From: Methanobrevibacter curvatus
Lineage (GTDB): Archaea > Methanobacteriota > Methanobacteria > Methanobacteriales > Methanobacteriaceae
DNA length: 61,197 nucleotides
NCBI RefSeq assembly: GCF_001639295.1
Contig: NZ_LWMV01000160.1
Span: 1-61,197 of the forward strand
Reading direction: 5' to 3'
A program made the translations under genes and the position numbers. The notes beneath the pieces were generated by a model. The model saw only the letters and a program-made list of their open reading frames with translations. It ran no database searches and was not told the DNA's origin. Each line of letters begins with the position of its first letter. Position 1 is the first letter of the stretch. Positions 51,567-61,009 of the stretch are shown here, one piece after another.

Positions 51567-53193
51567 AATATCTCCTCCATTAAAATGAATTTAATATTAT
51601 TAATTTAAATATAAATTAAAATTAGCTAAATCAAAGTTAGATAAACTAAAATCAGATAAATTAAGCATGTCAATTTAATAAATTAAATTAACAAAACACA
51701 TATAGTTATAAAAATAAATTTGTTAATTATATTTAAATTAATTTTCATTTAGATCTTGAATTAGATATTATAAAATAGGTTTTGCTAAGTATTTTTAATA
51801 AATTAAATATCCTGCTTTGGAATTGAGGTTTCAACATTCATTTATTAGTTTATTTAACTTAACAAAAACCTGACATAGTCTCATCTCCCAGATTAATTGT
51901 TTAAGTAAATTTTTATTAAAATATTTTTTATTGTTTAAAATATTTTCCAATAATTACTCAATAAATTAAATAATTAATCGAATAAATTAAATAATTAATT
52001 AATAATCCAATACTGATAAAATTAAATATAAATATCTTAATTATTTATTAATTTAATAATATCAATAATATCAATTAATAATATCATTGTTTAAATAAAA
52101 ATTTTATTAGAATATATCATTATATTTTTTATTATTTATAAAACATTTCTTTTTATTTTCATTAAACACTATTATTTACATGATGTTTTCAATTTATTCA
52201 ATTGATAAACTTTTTATAAAATAGAAATTCTGTTATTTTCTTGCTTTTGAACTTTAAAATCAGATAAATCATGCCAGGTTTGTAAAATCAATATTTTTAA
52301 CACAATAATTTTGTCACTATTAGGTCTACCGCATTTTTCAAACTGATTATCCTACAAAACATTAATAATATATCTAAAAATTTCCCAATTAATAAGTAGA
52401 TCAACATAAACCAAACGATCACCTAAATATTCAACTTTACCATACTATCTATTTATAAAATAATTGTTCAAGTTATATATTGTCATAAATGTCTATATTA
52501 TATTATATAAACCTTTTTATATTAATTTAAAGAATATATAAATAAAGAAAATTCCAAAAAACATCAAATTATAAACAATAAAATCAAAAAAAATTTACTG
52601 AAGTTTATCAAAATTCTCTATCATTAATTTCCATTTTATCTTAAAAATAATAGCTAAAATCATGAAAGAATAATTAGTTTATTTAACTCGATTTTTAATA
52701 AAAACTATTTTAAAAGACACTTATAAAGTTTATTTGATTGTAACTTATTTTTTTAAAAATTAAGAAAATTTAAAAAGTTTTTTTTTTTAAATGAAAAAAA
52801 CTAAAGAAAATGAAAAATTTTATTAAAAAATTTCATTAAAATATAAAAATTGAAAAATAACTAATAAAAAAAAGAATAAAATATAATTGGAAAAGTATAA
52901 ATTATAATAATTTAAATATAATTATAATATAAACATATTTTGAAATAAGAGAGATATTTAATAATAAATATGCTAGTAAATATACTAATAATTAATAAAA
53001 TAACTATTATGAAGTCTATTATATAGTAACCATAGCAATAATTATATATAATTTTTTCATAATATTATAATAATATTATAAATATTTTTTTATTTAATTT
53101 AATTTTACTTAATTTTACTTTATTTAAGCTTGTTTATTTTTTTATTTAATTAAAATATGATATTATTATAATGCTCATTAATCAGGTGATATT
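51567..53193. other. Long AT-rich gene-poor region
   Basis: About 1.6 kb without an intact gene. It contains a ribosome site for the minus-strand gene and a transposase relic (listed separately at 52201-52441). It also has runs of AATTAA/TTAATTA at 51950-52140 and a further A/T-rich stretch upstream of 53194. GGTGAT at 53185-53190 serves the FrhB-like gene. No tRNA or structured RNA is recognised. Confidence 0.5.
52201..52441 (-). pseudogene. N-terminal relic of an IS5-type transposase
   Basis: One minus-strand frame reads LGDRLVYVDLLINWEIFRYI, a stop, DNQFEKCGRPNSDKIIVLKI, then LQTWHDLSDFKVQKQENN and RISILYKKF. This parallels the start of IS5-like transposases (LV-ID-LIDWE, GRP-D, KVLILQ-WYGLSD, INDRISF), from memory. 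A stop interrupts it and no catalytic part follows, so it is a fragment. Confidence 0.6.
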
Positions 53194-54282
53194 ATGGCAG
53201 ATAAAAAAGCAGCAATGGTAGGAACTCCATGTCAGATTTTAGCAGCTACAAAAATCAATGAATATAAAGACAAAACTGGTGGTTCACCAATATGTATTAA
53301 AATTGGCTTATTTTGTATGGAAAACTTCTCATATCATTATTTAAAAGAATTCTTAGAAAATGATGGAATTAAACTTAAAGATGTTAAAGAATTTAGAATA
53401 GAAAATAATAGGTTTAAAGTTTTTCTAAATAGTGGAGATTTAAAAGATTATTCAATTCCACAAACTGAAAGCTTTAAACGAAAGAACTGTGATGTATGTA
53501 TAGATTTTGCATCAGATTTTTCTGATATTTCTGTTGGATCGGTTGGTTCTAAAAAAGGTTATTCTACTTTGATTGTTAGATCTGAAAAAGGAGAAAAAAT
53601 AATTGAAGGGTTAGAAAAAGCAGGCTACATTGAAACAACAGAGGTTGATGAGAAATTATTAAATCTTCTTGAAAAAATAGCTGGTGGGAAAAAATCTAAA
53701 AACTTAAAAAACATAGAATTTAAGGAAAAAATAGCTAGACAAGTTTTATACAATCGCATAATTTCTGAAAAAGAATTTGAAGAAGATACTGATGGAGCAG
53801 ACTTTGATTTGCTTGAAAGTGATGTAATCAAGGTAGGTAACTGTGTTTTATGTGGAGCATGTGAATATGTTTGTCCTGAAAATATTGTTGAAATAAACAG
53901 CAGAAAACCAGTAAAAAAGGGTAAATGTAGAGAAAATTGTAATTTATGTTATATATCTTGTCCTCGTACTTTTACTTCCTCTAAAATAATCTCAAATGAT
54001 TTGAAAGCAAAACCTGAATCTTATCCATTAGGGAAATACATAAAAATTTTAAATGCAAAATCAACTAAAAATAAAGGTCAAGATGGTGGTGTAGTAACAG
54101 CTATTCTCTTATACTTGTTAGATGAAAAATTGGTTGATGATGTGTTTGTAGTAGGAGAAGACCCTAATAATCCTTGGAAACCAATACCTAAGTTAACTAG
54201 TGATAAAAATGAAGTTTTAGCTGCTGCAGGAACAAAATACAGTACAGTTCCAATAGCTTTTAAAGCTTTAAAGACAAAATAA
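53194..54282 (+). CDS. FrhB/FdhB-family F420-linked iron-sulfur protein with permuted domain order
   Basis: 362 aa with its own GGTGAT ribosome site. Residues 1-150 are the C-terminal half of an FrhB-type protein (MVGTPCQILAATKI, IGLFCMENFSYHYL, KNCDVCIDF, SVGSKKGYSTLIVRSE). Residues about 215-265 are a 4Fe-4S pair (CVLCGACEYVCP, CNLCYISCP). Residues about 290-360 are the N-terminal half (GQDGGVVTAILLYLL, then AAGTKYSTVPIAFKALK). The usual order is ferredoxin, N-half, C-half; here the C-half comes first. It probably binds FAD and iron-sulfur clusters and moves electrons to or from F420, but the partner is not in view. Confidence 0.75.
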   Translation: MADKKAAMVGTPCQILAATKINEYKDKTGGSPICIKIGLFCMENFSYHYLKEFLENDGIKLKDVKEFRIENNRFKVFLNSGDLKDYSIPQTESFKRKNCDVCIDFASDFSDISVGSVGSKKGYSTLIVRSEKGEKIIEGLEKAGYIETTEVDEKLLNLLEKIAGGKKSKNLKNIEFKEKIARQVLYNRIISEKEFEEDTDGADFDLLESDVIKVGNCVLCGACEYVCPENIVEINSRKPVKKGKCRENCNLCYISCPRTFTSSKIISNDLKAKPESYPLGKYIKILNAKSTKNKGQDGGVVTAILLYLLDEKLVDDVFVVGEDPNNPWKPIPKLTSDKNEVLAAAGTKYSTVPIAFKALKTK

Positions 54283-54480
54283 TTTTTTCATATTTTTCAT
54301 TTTTATATTTTACTTTTTATTTTTTTATATTTTATTTTTTTATCTGATACTTGATATATCAATTAAATAAAAAAAAGAAAAAAATAATATTTATTGTTTT
54401 TATGATAATTTTTAGAATAAATAAATATTATTATTTAAAAAATTGAATATTTTTAATCAAAGTTTTTTCTTAGTTTTTTT

Positions 54481-56376
54481 TTAAATCTTTAAAATTTTTA
54501 AAGCTTGAAAAACATATTTAGGACTTTTTAAACTTTTTAAATGCTTTAAATATTTAACTAAAGATTTATAAGTAATTTTACTTATTTTTATAAGCTTGGA
54601 TTTATTATAAAATTTTACTGTTTTAAGTTTTTTGTTTAATTTACCATATTTAATTATGTATGCATCTTTTTTATTTGCTTTAGTTTTATAAATATTTATA
54701 ATATTTTTACCAGTTTTTGTAATTAATTTATAGTAAACAGCTATTTTTTTAATTTCTTGCTTATTTTTATTAGAATTATTTGCTTTTGGTTTGATTTTTT
54801 CAAAATTTAAGTTTAATGTAGTATTTGAAGATGAATAATTGTCATTTCCATTAAAAATGGCTAAAATTTCGTATTTTCCAGTGTTTATTGGGTTGTAATA
54901 AAGTTTAGCTATTCCATCTTTATTTGTGGTGTTTTTTCCAATAGATTTGTTATTTAAATAAAATTCAACTTCTAAATTTTTAATACTTTGATTGTTTCTA
55001 TCATTTAACTGAGCTGTAATTGGAATTATTTTAGATGAGTTAAATAAAATATCTGAGCCATTTAATGTAGAATAAGAATAAATCATTTTAACAAGAACAA
55101 ATTCATTGTCACTAAATGCTCTAACTGTGTATTCTTTGTTAAAAATATTTATTGGTAATCCCCATGGTGTCCCTGATCCCCATGTAAGTGAAAATCCTCT
55201 AATGTCTCTGTCAAATGTATTGTTAAATGGACAAATAACGGTTATATTAAACTTAGGTAATTTTGTAACATTGTCTTCACATGGGATGTTAGTTGTAAAC
55301 TGATATTTTAAATTTAAGCTTTCCTCTTGGGAATAAAATCTTGTGTCATTTTCATGGAATTTTTCAAAGTTTGATTGGGTGTCGTTTAAAACGATTTCAA
55401 TGTTATACCAATAATCAATTTTTAAATTTTCACCATAGTTAGCTATTTCTGTTGGAGTATTAACTCCCCACCAATTTAAATTGGCATCTGTATTATTACC
55501 ATAATTTTCAAGGTTATATCCATTTTTAGTGTTATTTAAAATTCTGTTGTAGTTTACAATGGATCCATTTGAATTTTCATCAATAACTATCCCTTTTACA
55601 TTATTTAGTATGTTTGAAGAGGTGATTGTAGAATTTTTTCCATTAATATAGATTGCATCACTGTTATTTATAAATTCTGATGAGCTAAGAGTTGTATTTC
55701 CTATAGAATAAACTCCCCCACCTTTGATAGCTTGATTTGAAATAAAACTTGAGTTTTGAGCTGTTAAATATCCAAAATTAGCTATTGCTCCTCCAAATAC
55801 TCCTTGATTATTTTTAAATGAACAATTTATAAATTCCACAGACCCATAATTAGAAATAGCTCCTCCATTAATGTTAAGCCCATTAATAAAGCTTATGTTT
55901 TCAAACACTACATTAGAGTTTTCACCAAGCTTAAATAGATATCCATTATTTTTTCCATCTATAATTACATTTTCCTTAGAGATAGCAATTATTTTTAAAC
56001 TTCCATTAAGTGAAATATCATTATTAATGTCATTGTTTTTGTTATAAATTCCATCTAAAAGAATAATTTGATTATACGTATCATTTAAATTGTTAATTGA
56101 TAATATTGCATCATTTATGTTGTTATAATCTTCATCCATACCACTATTTGGAGAAACTACATAATCAGCAGCTGAAATACTACTTGGAATTAAAATTAAT
56201 CCCAAAATACATAAAAAAATACTAAAAAGAATAATATTTTTTAAAAAGCTGTTATTTAATAAGCTATTTTTTAATAAGCTATTATTTAGTAAGCTATTAT
56301 TTAAGAAGCTATTATTTAAACTATTTTTATTTAAGCTATTATTTAATTTTTTTTCATTATTTAAGTAAAAATTCAT
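54481..56376 (-). CDS. Beta-helix surface protein (adhesin-like) with repeat-built N-terminus
   Basis: 631 aa. ATG 56376 follows GGTGATTAA. Residues 1-45 are repeats of NNSLL/NNSFL. Next comes a signal-peptide-like segment (FLKNIILFSIFLCILGLILI, then ISAADY), so the hydrophobic part begins only near residue 46. Residues about 70-320 are a right-handed parallel beta-helix (DGIYNKNND, GAISNYGSVEFINCSFKNN, GGAIANFG). A bacterial Ig-like domain (NDRNNQSIKNLEVEFYLNNK) follows near 480, then a basic C-terminus. Expected to be displayed on the pseudomurein wall. Convergent with the FrhB-like gene. Confidence 0.8.
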   Translation of the reverse strand: MNFYLNNEKKLNNSLNKNSLNNSFLNNSLLNNSLLKNSLLNNSFLKNIILFSIFLCILGLILIPSSISAADYVVSPNSGMDEDYNNINDAILSINNLNDTYNQIILLDGIYNKNNDINNDISLNGSLKIIAISKENVIIDGKNNGYLFKLGENSNVVFENISFINGLNINGGAISNYGSVEFINCSFKNNQGVFGGAIANFGYLTAQNSSFISNQAIKGGGVYSIGNTTLSSSEFINNSDAIYINGKNSTITSSNILNNVKGIVIDENSNGSIVNYNRILNNTKNGYNLENYGNNTDANLNWWGVNTPTEIANYGENLKIDYWYNIEIVLNDTQSNFEKFHENDTRFYSQEESLNLKYQFTTNIPCEDNVTKLPKFNITVICPFNNTFDRDIRGFSLTWGSGTPWGLPINIFNKEYTVRAFSDNEFVLVKMIYSYSTLNGSDILFNSSKIIPITAQLNDRNNQSIKNLEVEFYLNNKSIGKNTTNKDGIAKLYYNPINTGKYEILAIFNGNDNYSSSNTTLNLNFEKIKPKANNSNKNKQEIKKIAVYYKLITKTGKNIINIYKTKANKKDAYIIKYGKLNKKLKTVKFYNKSKLIKISKITYKSLVKYLKHLKSLKSPKYVFQALKILKI

Positions 56377-56940
56377 TTAATCACCATTGATTAGATTAAG
56401 ATCATATTTATAAGATCTTATTTGTCGCATAAGTATATATCATTTATTAAGTGTATTATTTGATTATAGGTGTATATTATTTAATTATAAGTTCATACTA
56501 TTCTTATTTATATGTGTATTTTTAAATTATAACGAATGTAATATTGTAGTTATAACTGTTGTAATAATTATTAATTATTTTCATTTATTATATTTAGTGT
56601 TTTCGATATATAATATTTTATAATTAAATTTTTGTTTTGTTTTTCTTATATTTTATGATAATAAACAATATTTGGGGTGTCCATATAATTAAAATCAAAT
56701 CGAAAATTATAAATATACATATCGATATAAAGCTTATTTGGTAAATAAAATATTTTTGTAATATAGTTATATAATATTTTGTAATATAGTTTAATATTTT
56801 TGTAATATATTTATATACAAACAACAATTTTTTAAATCTCTTAATTATAAAAATATTTATTTACAAAAAATTTTAAAAAAATTAAAATTTCTTATAGAAT
56901 TCTTTTTATAGAATTTTTTTAATAATGGAGGATATATTAA
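56377..56940. promoter_or_regulatory. Divergent intergenic region between two surface-protein genes, with repeats
   Basis: Three copies of a TTTTGTAATATAGTT-like word occur at about 56751-56812. A direct repeat TATAGAATT-C/T-TTTT occurs at about 56893-56920, just before GGAGGATAT at 56927-56935, the ribosome site of the gene at 56941. Both divergent promoters must lie here, and the repeats could be operator or TATA elements. Confidence 0.5.
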
Positions 56941-58647
56941 ATGTTTAAATCAAAAAAATCACTATTTATGTTGGTGTTATTGATTTCTATATTTGTTTTA
57001 GCAAGCTCAACAGCATTTGCTGCTAATCATACAGTGTCAAATACCAACACAGTAGCTGAAATCCAATCAGTCATTGATTCTGCTACATTAGGTGATACAG
57101 TAAATTTCAACCCAGGCAATTATGCTAACTTAGTGTTAAATGTTAATAAATCAATTACCTTAAATGGTAATGGTGCAAATATTAATACTAATAATGGAAC
57201 AAAAACTGTTTTCACTGCAAGTGGAACAGAACCAACCACTTACAAAGACATAACCATTAAAAACTTTGTAATTAATGAGGCTGATATTAGTAGTGGAAAT
57301 ATAATTAGTTTTACTGGTGGTGTTGATAATTTGGTTTTAGATCAAATTACAATTACTGGTGATAATCTTAATTTTGGAACTGGAATAAATTTACGTGGAG
57401 CTACAAACGTTGTAATCTCTAATTCTGATATTTCAGGTGTAAGAGATGCTATTGGAGTAGGTGGAGGAAGTAAATATACCATAGTTGGTAATAATTTCCA
57501 TGACACTGGAAGAAACTCCATGAGCTTTTTCCAAGATGCTAACACTTTTGTTGTTGCTAACAACACATTATCCAATGCACAATTCGGTATTTTCTATGGT
57601 GGCGGAGTTAAATATGTTGATATTGTCAATAATACCATAACTGGATTTAATTTAGGATTAGGCTTTGTTAAAGCTGTTGGTGACACAAATGTTGTAGGTA
57701 ATACTCTTACTAACAATGATATTGCTATTGAAGTAAAAGCTGGAGATGAAGCTCACGGTTATGCTACCTTAGCTCAAAATCTTACTATTGTAAATAATGT
57801 TATTCAAAATAATACAAAATTTGGTATCTATTTATTTAACCTTGCAGAAGGTCAAGTAGGAACAGATATAGTAATAGATTCTAATGACTTTGCTAATAAT
57901 GGTATTGGATTGAAAGACGAATTTAATTGGAGTAGTTCAGATTGGACACAAGCATTTGACAGTTATGGTTTAGATATTGTTAAAAACTACTTCCAAGCTC
58001 CTGACGAGAATGGAACAGTAGAAAATCAAACTGCTAACATTACAATTAGTTCTAAAGTAAATGTTACTTCAGTAACTGTTGGTCAAAAAGTTGTTTACTC
58101 TATCACAGTTAAAAATACTGGTAATGTTGCTTCTGATGCGATAACTGTTAATGCGGGTATTCCTTCTACTTATGGAACTGCTGTAGCTCAATATATTGCT
58201 GATAACTCTGCATATTCAAAAGGTACATGGACCATTGACTCTTTAGGTGCTGGTGATACAGCAGTTTTAGTTTTAGAAGTAACCACTAAAAAAGCAGGAA
58301 CTGCAAAAATCACAACTACTTTAAGTTCTTCAAACAATGTATCAGAATCTGTAACTAAAACTTTAACCATTAAAGATCTTAAACCTGCTAAAATATCTTA
58401 TACTGTAAAAAATAAAGTTAAAGGTAAACAACTCATAAGAACATATACCATTAAAAATACTGGTGAAAAAGTTGGAACTGCTTCTATAAATTTAAAAATA
58501 CCAAATGGTTACAAATATGTTAAAACTGTTGTAGGCAAATATGCAAGTTACAAATACACAGCCGCTAAAAAGTCTGTAGCTTTAAAAGTTACTAAATTAC
58601 CTGGTGCTAAATATACCACTATTACTGTAACTGTACAAAAAAAATAA
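56941..58647 (+). CDS. Beta-helix adhesin-like surface protein with DUF11-like and wall-binding-like C-terminus
   Basis: 568 aa. Signal peptide KKSLFMLVLLISIFVLASS, then AFAAN. Residues about 35-355 form a right-handed beta-helix (IQSVIDSATLGDTVNF, GNYANLVLNVNKSITLNG, NNTLSNAQFGIFYGGG). Residues about 365-475 are a DUF11/CARDB-type domain (KVVYSITVKNTGNVASDAIT). A C-terminal domain follows (about 480-568: YTIKNTGEKVGTASINLKI). This last domain is shared with the protein at 59033 and is the probable attachment part (inference). A GGAGGATAT ribosome site precedes the ATG. Confidence 0.85.
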   Translation: MFKSKKSLFMLVLLISIFVLASSTAFAANHTVSNTNTVAEIQSVIDSATLGDTVNFNPGNYANLVLNVNKSITLNGNGANINTNNGTKTVFTASGTEPTTYKDITIKNFVINEADISSGNIISFTGGVDNLVLDQITITGDNLNFGTGINLRGATNVVISNSDISGVRDAIGVGGGSKYTIVGNNFHDTGRNSMSFFQDANTFVVANNTLSNAQFGIFYGGGVKYVDIVNNTITGFNLGLGFVKAVGDTNVVGNTLTNNDIAIEVKAGDEAHGYATLAQNLTIVNNVIQNNTKFGIYLFNLAEGQVGTDIVIDSNDFANNGIGLKDEFNWSSSDWTQAFDSYGLDIVKNYFQAPDENGTVENQTANITISSKVNVTSVTVGQKVVYSITVKNTGNVASDAITVNAGIPSTYGTAVAQYIADNSAYSKGTWTIDSLGAGDTAVLVLEVTTKKAGTAKITTTLSSSNNVSESVTKTLTIKDLKPAKISYTVKNKVKGKQLIRTYTIKNTGEKVGTASINLKIPNGYKYVKTVVGKYASYKYTAAKKSVALKVTKLPGAKYTTITVTVQKK

Positions 58648-58954
58648 GTTGAATTAGAGAATTTAGTAAATATTTTTAATAAAGATATTTAATTAAAGAA
58701 GATTGTTTATAGTTTTTTATATTCAATTCTTCTATTTTTTATATTTAATATATTTTTTTATATTAATTATTTAAATTCTAATTTATTATTTCTAATTTTA
58801 GTGTTTAAATAATTAATATTAAATCTTTTTTCTTAATAATGATTTAAAATTAGTTTTCATTTAAATAAATTTTTTTATATTAATTATTATAAATTTTTAA
58901 TAATATACATTATGAATACAATTATGAATTTTTAAATTTATTATATTAATAAAT
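58648..58954. other. AT-rich intergenic region
   Basis: 307 bases with short T-rich runs that may terminate the upstream gene. I see no gene, hairpin or further feature. Confidence 0.4.
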
Positions 58955-59013
58955 TTTATAAATATCTTGTAATTAATAGGATTTTTATAAATGTGTTGTA
59001 ATTAATAGGATTT
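58955..59013 (+). repeat. Duplicated 30-base promoter-like element
   Basis: Two copies of TTTATAAAT-R-T-S-TTGTAATTAATAGGATTT (58955-58984 and 58984-59013) are offset by 29 bases and differ at only two positions. Each has a TTTATAAAT box. They lie immediately upstream of the adhesin ATG at 59033, whose ribosome site is GGTGAA at 59024-59029. Confidence 0.8.
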
Positions 59014-59032
59014 AAAATAAATTGGTGAATAT

Positions 59033-61009
59033 ATGAATAAGAGTAAGTTAATAATAGTGTTTTTATTGATATTAGGTGCATTTATATTATTTTCAAATGC
59101 TTCATTTGCTAGTGAGGCTAAAGAATGGACAGTTCACAATGTTACAGTGGAAAATGGCATTACATATGAATTGAGTAACAACAATGGCTATATTCAAAGA
59201 TTAATAGACTACAATCTTAGTGACGGAGATACATTATATTTCCCAGATTCTAGTTATACCCATATGAGTTTACAAATAAATAAATCTCTCAATATTATAG
59301 GAAATAATAGCTTTTTAGAAGTTTGCCATACAAAAGAAGCTTTACTTCCAGGTTCTGATCATAAAACTTTGTTTGTACTTTTAGATGGAGCTAAAGGAAC
59401 AAATATCTCAGGGTTCAAAATATCTAACCCAATGGAAGACGATCCATATGATAAAGATGGAATTATTGAAGGATATTCAATCTTTGTAAATGGGGCTTCT
59501 GATATTAAACTATCTAACATTACTTACCTTTCTCTTGGAACTGGATTAAAAATTTCAGGTTCAGAAAATGTTTTAGTTGAAAATTCTATAATAAATGGCT
59601 CTATTGTAGGAATTAATATTTCAAATTCAAATAAAGTTTATATTGTTAATAATAAAATATATAACAATATTGAAGGAATTACATTTACAGCTAATTCCTC
59701 AAATATTTTAATTCACAACAACAATATTTCATTTAATATGAACAATGGAATAAGTTTTGAAGGCGGAAATGATACTACATATAGTAATGTAACAATATCA
59801 TATAATTATATTAACTCAAATATAAATAATTCAGGAATAAGAATAAACTCTAATTTTCCTAATTTAAAAATATTAAGTAATATGATTACTTCAAATGGTG
59901 ATTTTGGTATTTTCTTTGATTTTGATGCCAATAGAACTGGAAATCCAACAATTGAATATAATTTAATCTACAACAACAAAGGATACAATGATGGTGTTAC
60001 AGATTATATTTTTGAAATTCAAAGAATAGGAGAATCACATGCAGAGCGTGAACATTTAATTACAGGTTACAATTACTTTGGAGTAAATGAAAGGTCCAGT
60101 GCAGCATTATGTGCTAAAACCCATGTAGGAATGATTATTCTTAAAATATCAGAAATTTCAAAAGGTGTTTATAACTTATCCTATGTAAAAGAAGGAAGCA
60201 ATGAAGTTGTTAATCAACTAATTAGCCATTCAATAAGAGTTTACTTAAATAATGCCAGTAATAATTTTTACCCTACAATCACCAATGGAACTGGAATATT
60301 AGATTTAAGAGAAAGTAATTTTGCAAACACATCTAATAAACTTACAGCTGTTGCAAAATTATTAACAGAGTATAATATTAATGATAATTTTATTCCTAAA
60401 AAATCAGTTTCAATTTATTCAAATATCAGCTCAAAATCAGTTGTGTCTGGTAAAGTTGTAAAATATACAGTAACAATTGTAAACAATGGAGATAAAAAAA
60501 TATCCAATATTTTAATTAAAAATTTAATTCCAAGACTTAGCATTAATTCATATACAACTAATTTAGGTTCTTTTAATAAAAATACAGCTCAATGGTCAAT
60601 ATCTAAGTTAGAATCAGGTAAAACAGCTAAAATTACAATTAATGTTTTAACTAAAGCCATTGCTTCTTATAAAACCACTCCACAGTTAACTGGTGGTGGA
60701 TTTAATTTAAAAAACCAAACTTTATCTTTGAATGTTGTTAAAGGAAAGGCAAAATTTACATCTTCTTCCAAAGATACTAAATCTGGTAAGAATATAATTA
60801 GAACATTAAAAGTTAAAAATTCTGGCACAGCAAAAGGCTCAATTTCAAAGTATATAAAGATTCCTTCTAAATATACATATCTTAAAACCACTGTTTTAAA
60901 AGGATCAACCTTTAAATATTACTCTAAACAAAAACAGTTATATGTTAAAGTAAGTAATTTAAACCCTGGAAAAACCACAACAATTAAAATAACAATGAAA
61001 AAAAGATAG
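59033..61009 (+). CDS. Beta-helix adhesin-like surface protein, paralogue of 56941 gene
   Basis: 658 aa. Signal peptide KLIIVFLLILGAFILF, then SNASFASEA. A beta-helix follows (about 60-330: LSDGDTLYFPDSSYTHMSL, GTGLKISGSENVLVENS, ISFEGGNDTTYSNVTISYN). A DUF11-like domain is near 455-560 (VVKYTVTIVNNGDKKISNIL). The C-terminal domain about 575-658 is shared with 56941 (IIRTLKVKNSGTAKG, then NPGKTTTIKITMKKR). Predicted to be exported and held on the wall, probably for attachment. GGTGAA ribosome site; a duplicated promoter-like element lies upstream. Confidence 0.85.
   Translation: MNKSKLIIVFLLILGAFILFSNASFASEAKEWTVHNVTVENGITYELSNNNGYIQRLIDYNLSDGDTLYFPDSSYTHMSLQINKSLNIIGNNSFLEVCHTKEALLPGSDHKTLFVLLDGAKGTNISGFKISNPMEDDPYDKDGIIEGYSIFVNGASDIKLSNITYLSLGTGLKISGSENVLVENSIINGSIVGINISNSNKVYIVNNKIYNNIEGITFTANSSNILIHNNNISFNMNNGISFEGGNDTTYSNVTISYNYINSNINNSGIRINSNFPNLKILSNMITSNGDFGIFFDFDANRTGNPTIEYNLIYNNKGYNDGVTDYIFEIQRIGESHAEREHLITGYNYFGVNERSSAALCAKTHVGMIILKISEISKGVYNLSYVKEGSNEVVNQLISHSIRVYLNNASNNFYPTITNGTGILDLRESNFANTSNKLTAVAKLLTEYNINDNFIPKKSVSIYSNISSKSVVSGKVVKYTVTIVNNGDKKISNILIKNLIPRLSINSYTTNLGSFNKNTAQWSISKLESGKTAKITINVLTKAIASYKTTPQLTGGGFNLKNQTLSLNVVKGKAKFTSSSKDTKSGKNIIRTLKVKNSGTAKGSISKYIKIPSKYTYLKTTVLKGSTFKYYSKQKQLYVKVSNLNPGKTTTIKITMKKR

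Noticed and set aside
51588-53180. Hidden RNA gene or origin of replication in the long AT-rich gap
   Set aside because: I found no GC-rich structured segment, as methanogen RNAs usually show in such AT-rich DNA, and no clear origin-recognition repeats or cdc6 gene.
56624-56827. 67-aa minus-strand reading frame in the divergent intergenic region
   Set aside because: Hydrophobic composition follows from the A/T content. There is no ribosome site and it covers the repeat-bearing promoter region.
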